IMG/VR virus record: IMGVR_UViG_3300006874_003427
Span: 1-22,832 of that record
DNA length: 22,832 bases
Direction: 5' to 3' (one strand)
Source: a virus
Part shown: in pieces, positions 15,396 to 21,920 of the stretch
Layout of the letters: every line of letters starts with the position of its first letter
Position numbering within the stretch: the stretch's first letter is position 1
Notes under the pieces: generated by a model
What the model saw: the letters and a program-made list of their open reading frames with translations, nothing else
Database searches by the model: none
Told to the model about the DNA's origin: nothing
Position numbers and translations under genes: made by a program

Positions 15396-15866
15396 ATGAA
15401 GAAATTTGCTCAAGGCACATACACCGTTACGAATGCACCCAAGTATGTTGGCGGCAAGGCACCGTTTTATCGCAGTAGTTGGGAATTGGCATTTATGAGA
15501 TTGTGCGATAACCACCCAAACATACTGAAATGGGCAAGTGAAAATATCAAAATACCTTACAGGCATCCTCTTACAGGCAATTATGCAAACTATGTTCCTG
15601 ATTTTATGATTCAGTATTTAGACAAAGATGGCAAAGAACATGTTGAACTTATAGAAATAAAACCTTCGAATCAAACAACACTTGAAGGCGCTCGTAGTCA
15701 GGGTCAAGCAACACAAACTGTAATTAATGCCGCAAAATGGACAGCGGCTCAAGAATGGTGTGAACGCAAAGGCATACGTTTCAAAGTAATAAATGAAGAT
15801 CAAATATTTCAAACAAAGAAAAAACGTAATCCTAAGAAACGTATTGCTAAGAAGAGAGTCAAATGA
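15396..15866 (+). CDS. 4: Head completion nuclease, gp4-like
   Basis: This is a homologue of T4 gp4, needed to finish packaged heads before tail joining. It has the TnsA-like PD-(D/E)xK nuclease pattern: Glu30 in YRSSWELAFM, Asp69 in YVPDFMI, and Glu87-x-Lys89 in IEIKPS, followed by the family helix NAAKWTAAQEWCERKG. At 156 residues it matches T4 gp4 (150). A Lys/Arg-rich tail closes it. The ATG lies 5 nt after a perfect late box with no Shine-Dalgarno site. A possible 18-codon basic ORF overlaps its stop. Confidence 0.93.
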   Translation: MKKFAQGTYTVTNAPKYVGGKAPFYRSSWELAFMRLCDNHPNILKWASENIKIPYRHPLTGNYANYVPDFMIQYLDKDGKEHVELIEIKPSNQTTLEGARSQGQATQTVINAAKWTAAQEWCERKGIRFKVINEDQIFQTKKKRNPKKRIAKKRVK

Positions 15867-15919
15867 AGATATTTAAGAGGCGACCAGCACTTAAACGTTT
15901 GGCAATTACAATCAAATAA
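15863..15919 (+). CDS. Possible 18-aa basic peptide after gp4
   Basis: An ATGA overlap with the gp4 stop opens an 18-codon frame rich in Lys and Arg (MKIFKRRPALKRLAITIK). The coupling geometry and a purine-rich AAGAAGAGAG upstream make translation possible. The size and lack of a recognised relative keep confidence low. Its stop lies within the gp16 late box. Confidence 0.25.
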   Translation: MKIFKRRPALKRLAITIK

Positions 15920-15922
15920 ATA
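15915..15922 (+). promoter_or_regulatory. T4-type late promoter, AATAAATA
   Basis: AATAAATA followed by GTATT and the gp16 ATG at 15928; the same 5-nt spacing as at gp4, gp13 and gp17. Confidence 0.7.
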
Positions 15923-15927
15923 GTATT

Positions 15928-16395
15928 ATGACAAAGAAACTGGAAGAAGAATTCAATCTACCACATTTGGACGAAATTGATTCAGATGAATCTTCTGGAC
16001 CAGTTACAGTACAAGAAATACAAGATGCAATTACCATAAGCGAAAAAATCAATAATGCACTTGCTGAAGTCCGCGGAATGGAAGCCCATGACAGTGAAAT
16101 GGATGACATTGCCAAACAAGCAGTAGAAAGTTATGAACAACTTATGAGTCTAGGCATGAACATGACTGATATGGCGGCAGGACCTGTGTTTAACAATGCG
16201 GCAAACATGTTAAAAATTGCACTAGAAGCAAAGGACAGCAAAACAACTCGCAAGTTAAAACAAATAGATCTCATGCTTAAAAAAGCGAACCTAGATATAC
16301 GTTCTAAAAAAGAAGGTGCAGATCCAGAAGAAGTAAATGCTACAATACTTGATCGTAATGAACTTCTTAAAATGCTAGGTAAAGAGTCTAAGTAG
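15928..16395 (+). CDS. 16: Small terminase subunit, gp16-like
   Basis: This is probably the small terminase subunit, which recognises DNA and regulates the gp17 motor. It is 155 residues (T4 gp16 is 164). It shows an acidic N-terminus, then two long helices with the family-like central region (YEQLMSLGMNMTDMAAGPVF, then a Lys-rich LKQIDLMLKKANLDIR helix) that forms the oligomer core in T4-like phages. The gene order gp4-gp16...gp17 supports the call. Its ATG lies 5 nt after a late box, with no Shine-Dalgarno site. The stop overlaps the GTG of the next gene (TAGTG). Confidence 0.75.
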   Translation: MTKKLEEEFNLPHLDEIDSDESSGPVTVQEIQDAITISEKINNALAEVRGMEAHDSEMDDIAKQAVESYEQLMSLGMNMTDMAAGPVFNNAANMLKIALEAKDSKTTRKLKQIDLMLKKANLDIRSKKEGADPEEVNATILDRNELLKMLGKESK

Positions 16396-17030
16396 TGAAC
16401 ATTATACTTGCCGGCGACAGTTGGGGTGTACCTAATTATCATGGAAAACCCGGCATACCACCAGAATACCATTTACAATATTTGTTGCAAGACGCTGGCC
16501 ATTATGTACTAAACGTTTCCAAGAATTCCTCTGGGAATTTTGAAGCATTTAATTGTATACATAAATTACACACTGGCGAAAAGTTTGATTATCTTGTATG
16601 GTTTCACACTAGTCCATATAGGGATCACTTGCCAACTAGAGAACAACCTAATTTTAGAAAGTACGTTCCTTATGAATATTATGCTAAAATTAATTTACTC
16701 ATAGAAGAAGTAGTATCTAAATATGGTGTAAAGTTTATTGCCATAGGAGGCTGTACAGCATTGCCTAAGCACATAAGCAAAGATAATCTGCATTACTTTA
16801 TAAAAGATTGGAAATCTGAAATAATAGGCAAGCAATTACCTGAAGCGCCATGGTGGGGTTGTATGCAATATAAAATTGACGATATAAACGAAGCCAGAGC
16901 CGCAGATGTTATGGTGGCCACCATCAGTAACAGCGATGATTTTCCTGATAACGGTCACCCTGGAATAAGACCCTATGCCGAACTCTTTGAAAGATTAACT
17001 AAAGAAGTTTTTGAAAAAAATGATAAATAA
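16395..17030 (+). CDS. SGNH/GDSL-like hydrolase (211 aa)
   Basis: This looks like an SGNH-superfamily esterase or lipase-like hydrolase. Block I is present as GDSW (residues 7-10, nucleophile Ser9), the oxyanion glycine/asparagine block may be Gly47-Asn48 (SSGNFEAF), and block V is Asp185-x2-His188 (PDNGHPG), giving a plausible Ser-Asp-His triad. It lacks a signal peptide. It starts with GTG overlapping the gp16 stop by one base. Such enzymes can deacetylate or de-esterify sugars; a virion-borne enzyme acting on surface polysaccharide is possible but is inference. Its position between the two terminase genes is unusual. Confidence 0.7.
   Translation: MNIILAGDSWGVPNYHGKPGIPPEYHLQYLLQDAGHYVLNVSKNSSGNFEAFNCIHKLHTGEKFDYLVWFHTSPYRDHLPTREQPNFRKYVPYEYYAKINLLIEEVVSKYGVKFIAIGGCTALPKHISKDNLHYFIKDWKSEIIGKQLPEAPWWGCMQYKIDDINEARAADVMVATISNSDDFPDNGHPGIRPYAELFERLTKEVFEKNDK
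17022..17029 (+). promoter_or_regulatory. T4-type late promoter, GATAAATA
   Basis: GATAAATA overlapping the end of the SGNH gene. The predicted start near 17035 leaves a 17-nt leader with AGGAG (17038-17042) 9 nt before the ATG at 17052. Confidence 0.68.
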
Positions 17031-17051
17031 GTATGACAGGAGAATATACTT

Positions 17052-17747
17052 ATGCAATTCAAAGAATTCTTATCAGAAAGTTTTAATAAAGAATACGGCT
17101 ACAGAGTAAAGTTTGCTTACGACTGTGGTGCAGAGCAAATGTCTGCACTTGAAAGTTGCTTGGCAAAATATAACTTTGTTAGTGCCGCTCCTTTCAAGAG
17201 ACAGCCAATACAAGAAAACCCAATTGAGTTTGTGAGAGCAAAGGGTGTTAAGTGCATATCAGAAGTATGTGCAACTGACATTGTATTGAAGTATCCTGTT
17301 AATCCAAGAATTTTAGAAGTATGGCTTTCAGTTAATTTAGGCATGGAAGTAGATCGTGTTTTAGTATATGAAGTAAACGATCCACGCAGAATTGAATCAG
17401 ATATTCAACAAGCAAGAGTTGCAGATGATGTAGACAGATATGTTAACGAAGAAGATGCAGAATTAGCAAAAGAAGACATGGCACATTATGAAGATGAGCA
17501 AGAAGGTGTCGATGATGGACCATACTTTGGCGAAGAACATAATGCAAAGTTCTTAGCAGAATTACAAAGAATCAAAGACGAAAAAGGTGCAGATTACTTC
17601 CGCAACTATCCAAGCAAAGATGAGTTAATGGGCGACAACCTAAGACCTACATATGATACAATTATGAATGTACCAAATATGGGTAAAGGTGCTGAAGCAA
17701 CCAAAGAAGTTGACAGTATTCGTCAAGCCGGAGGAGGCAGAGTATAA
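17052..17747 (+). CDS. Unknown, probable virion-associated protein (231 aa)
   Basis: I do not recognise this protein. The N-terminal half (to about residue 115) looks like a small alpha/beta domain containing four Cys residues (Cys25, Cys36, Cys70, Cys74). The C-terminal half is acidic and helical (DVDRYVNEEDAELAKED...). The MQFKEFLSES opening resembles the start of head-associated proteins in T4-like phages, where a prohead protease cuts near such sequences, but this is weak. It is behind a late promoter and a good ribosome site, and its stop overlaps the next ATG (TAATG), so it is made together with the 361-aa protein. It could be a scaffold or capsid-associated protein. Confidence 0.75.
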   Translation: MQFKEFLSESFNKEYGYRVKFAYDCGAEQMSALESCLAKYNFVSAAPFKRQPIQENPIEFVRAKGVKCISEVCATDIVLKYPVNPRILEVWLSVNLGMEVDRVLVYEVNDPRRIESDIQQARVADDVDRYVNEEDAELAKEDMAHYEDEQEGVDDGPYFGEEHNAKFLAELQRIKDEKGADYFRNYPSKDELMGDNLRPTYDTIMNVPNMGKGAEATKEVDSIRQAGGGRV

Positions 17748-18832
17748 TGTCTAAACAATTTTTTGAACTTGACGACAAAAACAATCCACTAGATAGAGGC
17801 AGTGCCGCGGCACTTGCAAAACTTGTTGGCGGCGGTAATGTTGGTAAAGCACAAGATGCTATAACAAGAAAATCCAAAGGCGAAACAGTTCCTAATACAA
17901 TAGACTTATCCACAAGTAAAATTAATGATATGATTGTTGATATCATTAATGCAGGCCCTGGAGCAGTTGAAAGACTTTTAAGATTCCATCAAGAAGTACA
18001 ACCTGAAAGAAATCCAGATCAAAAAGTTGATCAGGAAAAAGAAAAAGACAGAGTGTCTAAAGACAGTGACCAAATAAAATCAATTGAAAGTATAGAACTA
18101 GAAAATTTACAGTTACTTGCTGGATTACGAGAGTTTGACTCTAGCATGAACAGTAGAGCACAACAAGTTGGAAAAGACATTGGTGCAACTACAACAGGTC
18201 AACAGTTTGGACAAGCCGCAGATGATGTTGAAGCAGGTAAGTCAACGTTAAGTGGTAAAGCACTCGAAGCAATCAAGCCTTATATCAAATATATTTCATT
18301 TATAATGACACAACCAGAACTTTTTTCAAAGTTCAAAACACTCATTATGCAAGCCAATAAAATGATGCAGTCTCAACCTGCAGAATCATTAGACTTATCA
18401 GACGTTAGAGAAAGTTTAGCATATGGCATGCCACAAGAAAGTGACGAATCTGAAAATGTAACTTACAGCAAAACTAAAAAAGATGGTGATGCACAAGTAA
18501 CAATCAGTGCAAATGCTAAAAGTATGCAAGAACTTAACGATGTATTAAAATTAGCAGGTATTACATTACCACAATCAGACAAGCCAAGTGAAGAAGAACC
18601 AGAGCATGATCATGATGAAGTTGATCCATTTGATAAAGATGGTGATGACGTTTGTGATGGTTGTGGCAGAGAAATTGTTGACGGTGAGTGTGGATGTGAT
18701 GATCATGATCATGGTGGTGAAGATGAAGCACCAAAAGCATCAATGAAGTTGGCAGTTCGACCTGAAATGAGTACAGATAAGCAACTGTTAGTTAACTATC
18801 TTAAAGATAAGTTAGCCAAGTCGTTATCATAA
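17747..18832 (+). CDS. Unknown, probable virion-associated protein with metal-site tail (361 aa)
   Basis: The N-terminal 220 residues are helical, with an Asp/Lys/Gln-rich linker at 85-105. A central segment, VTISANAKSMQELNDVLKLA (about 245-265), resembles a module I recall from virion proteins of marine phages. The C-terminal part is Asp/Glu/His-rich and holds Cys303-x2-Cys306-x8-Cys315-x-Cys317 followed by DDHDH, a plausible zinc site, next to DPFDKDGDD, which resembles a calcium-binding Asp loop. A basic C-terminal helix ends the protein. It overlaps the 231-aa gene by one base, so the two are coupled. I do not assign a function. Confidence 0.78.
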   Translation: MSKQFFELDDKNNPLDRGSAAALAKLVGGGNVGKAQDAITRKSKGETVPNTIDLSTSKINDMIVDIINAGPGAVERLLRFHQEVQPERNPDQKVDQEKEKDRVSKDSDQIKSIESIELENLQLLAGLREFDSSMNSRAQQVGKDIGATTTGQQFGQAADDVEAGKSTLSGKALEAIKPYIKYISFIMTQPELFSKFKTLIMQANKMMQSQPAESLDLSDVRESLAYGMPQESDESENVTYSKTKKDGDAQVTISANAKSMQELNDVLKLAGITLPQSDKPSEEEPEHDHDEVDPFDKDGDDVCDGCGREIVDGECGCDDHDHGGEDEAPKASMKLAVRPEMSTDKQLLVNYLKDKLAKSLS

Positions 18833-18846
18833 TCCCCCAAAAACCA

Positions 18847-18854
18847 ACTAAATA
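18847..18854 (+). promoter_or_regulatory. Late promoter variant, ACTAAATA
   Basis: ACTAAATA followed by GTAGT and the gp17 ATG at 18860. The CTAAATA form is a variant of the late box, at the same 5-nt spacing seen at other leaderless starts. Confidence 0.6.
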
Positions 18855-18859
18855 GTAGT

Positions 18860-20443
18860 ATGGCCGCTAAAGGAACAGCAGATACTTCCTTAGTAAAATC
18901 TGCACATAAAAAAATCAATTATACTCAAAAGCAATTACTTGAGTTTAAGAGTTGTTGTGACAATGATTCTGGTCCTCTGTATTTCATGAAAACATATATG
19001 AAAATACAACATCCTACTAAGGGTGGTATAGATTTTGACCCTTACGATTATCAGTTAGAGCTTATAGAAAACTACAATAATTACAGATACAGTATTAACA
19101 TGCTGGGCAGACAGATGGGTAAAACCACTGTAGCCGCAGGTTATTTGTTGTGGTATGCTATGTTTAAGCCTGACAGTACAATATTAGTAGCGGCTCATAA
19201 AGCGGCAGGTGCCAGTGAAATTATGCAACGTATACGTTATGCATACGAAAATGTTCCTGATTATATAAGAGCAGGGGTAGCAGAATACAACAAAGGCAGT
19301 ATCACGTTTGATAATGGTTCACGTATAGTTAGCAGTACAACAACCGAAACAACTGGACGTGGTATGTCCTTAACATTAATTTATTGTGATGAGTTTGCGT
19401 TTGTGCGTAATACCATTGCAAAAGAATTTTGGACCTCACTATCACCTACACTAGCAACAGGCGGTAAAGCCATTGTAACAAGTACACCAAACAATGATGA
19501 TGATCAATTTGCAACTATCTGGCGTGGTGCAAATAAAATGTTTGACGAACATGGTAATGAACAAGAAGTTGGTGTAAATGGTTTTAGGCCCTTTCTTGCA
19601 ACGTGGGACGAACACCCAGAGCGTGATGAAGCATGGGCGTTACAAGAAAGGTCAAGTATCGGCGAAGAACGTTTTAGGCGTGAACACGATTGCGAATTTG
19701 TCATCTATGATGAAACATTAGTATCACCACTTAAACTTATAGAATTGCACGGAGTAGATCCTTTAAGGCAGATGGGACAAGTTCGCTGGTATAAACATCC
19801 ACATCCTAATTGCACTTATGTAGTAAGTTTAGACCCTAGTGCCGGGACAGGCGGAGATTATAGTGCAATACAAGTTATAGAATTACCTACTATGACACAA
19901 GTTGCTGAGTGGCAACATAATAGAACACCCATTGAAGGACAAATGCGTACTATGATGGAAATTTTACAGTACCTCAAAGAGCTTCAAGTACAACAAATTT
20001 ACTGGAGTGTTGAGAACAACACTATAGGTGAAGCCGCACTTGTAGTAATTCGTGATACTGGCGAGGAGAGTTTTCCAGGAGATTTCCTACATGAACCTAA
20101 AAAGATACAAGGGCAAAAAGGTAGAAAAGGTTTTCATACAAGTCATAGAACTAAAATAGAGGCTTGCGTACAATTAAAAAGATTTGTAGAGCAAGATAAA
20201 GTAAAATTAAATAGTAAAGCATTAATCAGTGAACTTAAAAACTTTGTTGCCAAAGGAAATAGTTTTTGTGCTAAACCAGGAGAACACGATGACCTGGTTA
20301 TGGCATTCATATTAGGTGTCAGAATGATAGCATATATTTCAACCTTTGAAGACGAAATATATAATATTGTAAACAGTAACCTCACAAATGCAGAAATCAT
20401 GATACCCGAAGACGAGTATGATGAGCCCATGCCGTATCTCTAA
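18860..20443 (+). CDS. 17: Terminase large subunit, gp17-like
   Basis: This is the DNA-packaging motor ATPase and headful nuclease. The deviant Walker A is GRQMGKTT (residues 83-90, Lys88), matching the SRQLGKTT type of T4 gp17. Walker B is LIYCDEF (Asp177-Glu178), and a SSTTTETTGRGMS stretch precedes it. The C-terminal RNase H-like nuclease shows Asp325 (VSLDPSAGTGGDYSA), Glu385 (YWSVENN) and Asp477/Asp478 (EHDDLVMA). At 527 residues it is shorter than T4 gp17 (610). The ATG lies 5 nt after a CTAAATA late box, with no Shine-Dalgarno site. It is separated from its gp16 partner by three genes. Confidence 0.97.
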   Translation: MAAKGTADTSLVKSAHKKINYTQKQLLEFKSCCDNDSGPLYFMKTYMKIQHPTKGGIDFDPYDYQLELIENYNNYRYSINMLGRQMGKTTVAAGYLLWYAMFKPDSTILVAAHKAAGASEIMQRIRYAYENVPDYIRAGVAEYNKGSITFDNGSRIVSSTTTETTGRGMSLTLIYCDEFAFVRNTIAKEFWTSLSPTLATGGKAIVTSTPNNDDDQFATIWRGANKMFDEHGNEQEVGVNGFRPFLATWDEHPERDEAWALQERSSIGEERFRREHDCEFVIYDETLVSPLKLIELHGVDPLRQMGQVRWYKHPHPNCTYVVSLDPSAGTGGDYSAIQVIELPTMTQVAEWQHNRTPIEGQMRTMMEILQYLKELQVQQIYWSVENNTIGEAALVVIRDTGEESFPGDFLHEPKKIQGQKGRKGFHTSHRTKIEACVQLKRFVEQDKVKLNSKALISELKNFVAKGNSFCAKPGEHDDLVMAFILGVRMIAYISTFEDEIYNIVNSNLTNAEIMIPEDEYDEPMPYL

Positions 20444-20456
20444 AATAAGTCTAGAA

Positions 20457-20464
20457 GATAAATA
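20457..20464 (+). promoter_or_regulatory. T4-type late promoter, GATAAATA
   Basis: GATAAATA followed by GTATT. The predicted start is at 20470, giving a 15-nt leader with AAGGAG (20471-20476) 8 nt before the ATG at 20485. Confidence 0.72.
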
Positions 20465-20484
20465 GTATTGAAGGAGATTTTTCA

Positions 20485-21744
20485 ATGGCTGTAAACACAG
20501 GATTGGTATCAGAAAAAATATTCAATTTACTGAAAGGTAAAGGATATGTGGTGAAAAGTTTTAACAAAGACGGAGAGTTAGTTACTGATCCACAAGAAGG
20601 CACAAGATTTGCAGTCGCTGAACCAAATTTGTTAGTTCGATTAGATCCTAATACAAGAGAAATTGCTCTTGCAGTAGGTGAAACTGTAGAACATGATGCA
20701 TTGAGAAATAGTCTCAAAGAATTAGCAAATGATTTTTTATTAACATTCGATTTTAGAATTTTTAATAAAACAATTAAACCAAAGGCTGAGAAAATAGATA
20801 TATCTCAGTCATCGGAGAAAGATATGGCAGATGTAATGGAAGGTTTCGGTGCAATGACTGGCAGTTCCAAAACAAGTTATCAAGGACTCGATAATGTAAA
20901 GATTGTGGTAAAACACAAAAAGCCAGTCAATGAAGAAATCAGAGGTGCTCGTAGTAGAAATATACACAGCGTCTTTATCCAACGTGGCGATGAAAAATTT
21001 AAGATGGCTGAAAATAATTTAGCCGCCGCTAGAGCAATGGCTCGCCATATACAAAAAGGTGGTGAAATGTTTGATTCAATAGGTTCAAACATTACCGAAA
21101 TGGCACAAGAATATCGTAAGTTACAAGAGTTTGTTAGATATGTTAAAACTGCTAATTTAGTAAATGAAAGTAATGAAGATATTGTGAACATTGCATTAGA
21201 AAATATATCATCAATTAGAAACACATTCAAGAAACTTGCAGGTACTAAAACTTATGCAAGTACTGTTAACGAAGTTGAATATCGTAATTCAGTTGAAATT
21301 TTAGAAGATGATATAGATCTTGAAAGCAAGTTTACTGAAACACACTTTGATGATAGAGTATCAAATGTAGTAGACAGTATTAAAAATGCTATGGCAAGAA
21401 GAAAGTCATTTGAAAGTAGAATACAAGAAGCAATCGCTAATGAATCGTTTAGTGGCCTGAAAGATTTAATCAGTGAAAATGACAGTTTAGATTTTACTAC
21501 ACCACATGCAAGACTAGGATATCAAGTAGGACAAATGAGTATAGCGTCTAAAGATGCAATGCTAGGAAATTATCTAAACGGTATCAGTAAGAAATTGTAC
21601 GGAGGCAACTCTCTTAATCAGTTTGAGTATTCAACTGTGAAAAGTTGTCTACTAAGTGCAAACCAACCTCGTACCAAGAGCAGTGTAGCAGAAAGTGCAG
21701 AATCTAGGTATGAGAAGTTTTTAGAACAGTTTGATATACTTTAA
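20485..21744 (+). CDS. Unknown, probable structural protein (419 aa)
   Basis: I do not recognise a named family, although the block IQRGDEKFKMAENNLAAARA (about 170-190) recalls a conserved protein of marine T4-like phages. The protein has an alpha/beta N-terminal domain (to about 105), then a long helical region with many Lys, Glu and Asn. No signal peptide or membrane segment is seen. A late promoter and a strong AAGGAG ribosome site point to high late expression, as expected for a virion component, but this is inference. An intrinsic terminator follows 17 bp after the stop. Confidence 0.8.
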   Translation: MAVNTGLVSEKIFNLLKGKGYVVKSFNKDGELVTDPQEGTRFAVAEPNLLVRLDPNTREIALAVGETVEHDALRNSLKELANDFLLTFDFRIFNKTIKPKAEKIDISQSSEKDMADVMEGFGAMTGSSKTSYQGLDNVKIVVKHKKPVNEEIRGARSRNIHSVFIQRGDEKFKMAENNLAAARAMARHIQKGGEMFDSIGSNITEMAQEYRKLQEFVRYVKTANLVNESNEDIVNIALENISSIRNTFKKLAGTKTYASTVNEVEYRNSVEILEDDIDLESKFTETHFDDRVSNVVDSIKNAMARRKSFESRIQEAIANESFSGLKDLISENDSLDFTTPHARLGYQVGQMSIASKDAMLGNYLNGISKKLYGGNSLNQFEYSTVKSCLLSANQPRTKSSVAESAESRYEKFLEQFDIL

Positions 21745-21760
21745 TTATTAAACGATCCAG

Positions 21761-21786
21761 AAAAAGCCGGCTTATGCCGGTTTTTT
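21761..21786 (+). terminator. Intrinsic terminator before gp32
   Basis: A CCGGC/GCCGG stem (21767-21771 with 21776-21780), a TTAT loop, extended by A-T pairs and a T6 run. It ends the packaging operon just upstream of the gp32 promoters. Confidence 0.9.
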
Positions 21787-21794
21787 CATAAATA
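21787..21794 (+). promoter_or_regulatory. Possible late promoter, CATAAATA, upstream of gp32
   Basis: CATAAATA immediately follows the terminator T-run. It would give gp32 a late transcript in addition to the sigma70-type one downstream; T4 gene 32 also has more than one promoter. Confidence 0.55.
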
Positions 21795-21824
21795 ACATTG
21801 TTAGAAAAAAGTTTAACAAAAAGG

Positions 21825-21853
21825 TTGACTTTCTTCTATCTAGGCACTATAAT
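21825..21853 (+). promoter_or_regulatory. Sigma70-type promoter (TTGACT-17-TATAAT) for gp32
   Basis: -35 TTGACT (21825-21830) and a perfect -10 TATAAT (21848-21853) with the optimal 17-bp spacer. The predicted start is near 21860, giving a leader of about 61 nt. It suggests early or middle expression by host-type polymerase, as needed for a replication protein. Confidence 0.85.
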
Positions 21854-21863
21854 AGAAAAGCAG

Positions 21864-21901
21864 TAATGCATGCCGCATTACAAACATGGCAAAACATGGC
21901 A
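21864..21901 (+). promoter_or_regulatory. gp32 leader: hairpin plus 10-bp tandem repeat
   Basis: A TAATGC/GCATTA hairpin with a 5-nt loop (21864-21880) is followed by two perfect tandem copies of AAACATGGCA (21882-21901), just before the AAGGAG ribosome site. T4 gp32 represses its own translation through its leader; this may be the equivalent operator, but that is inference. Confidence 0.45.
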
Positions 21902-21920
21902 CATATAAGGAGAAAACATT

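Noticed and set aside
17033-17086. 17-codon ORF from an ATG at 17033 just after a late box
   Set aside because: Spacing from the box is 3 nt instead of 5, it overlaps the well-supported gene at 17052, and the AGGAG clearly serves 17052.
18561-18743. His-rich 60-codon frame on the minus strand
   Set aside because: It is the antisense shadow of the Asp/His-rich tail of the 361-aa protein; there is no promoter or ribosome site.
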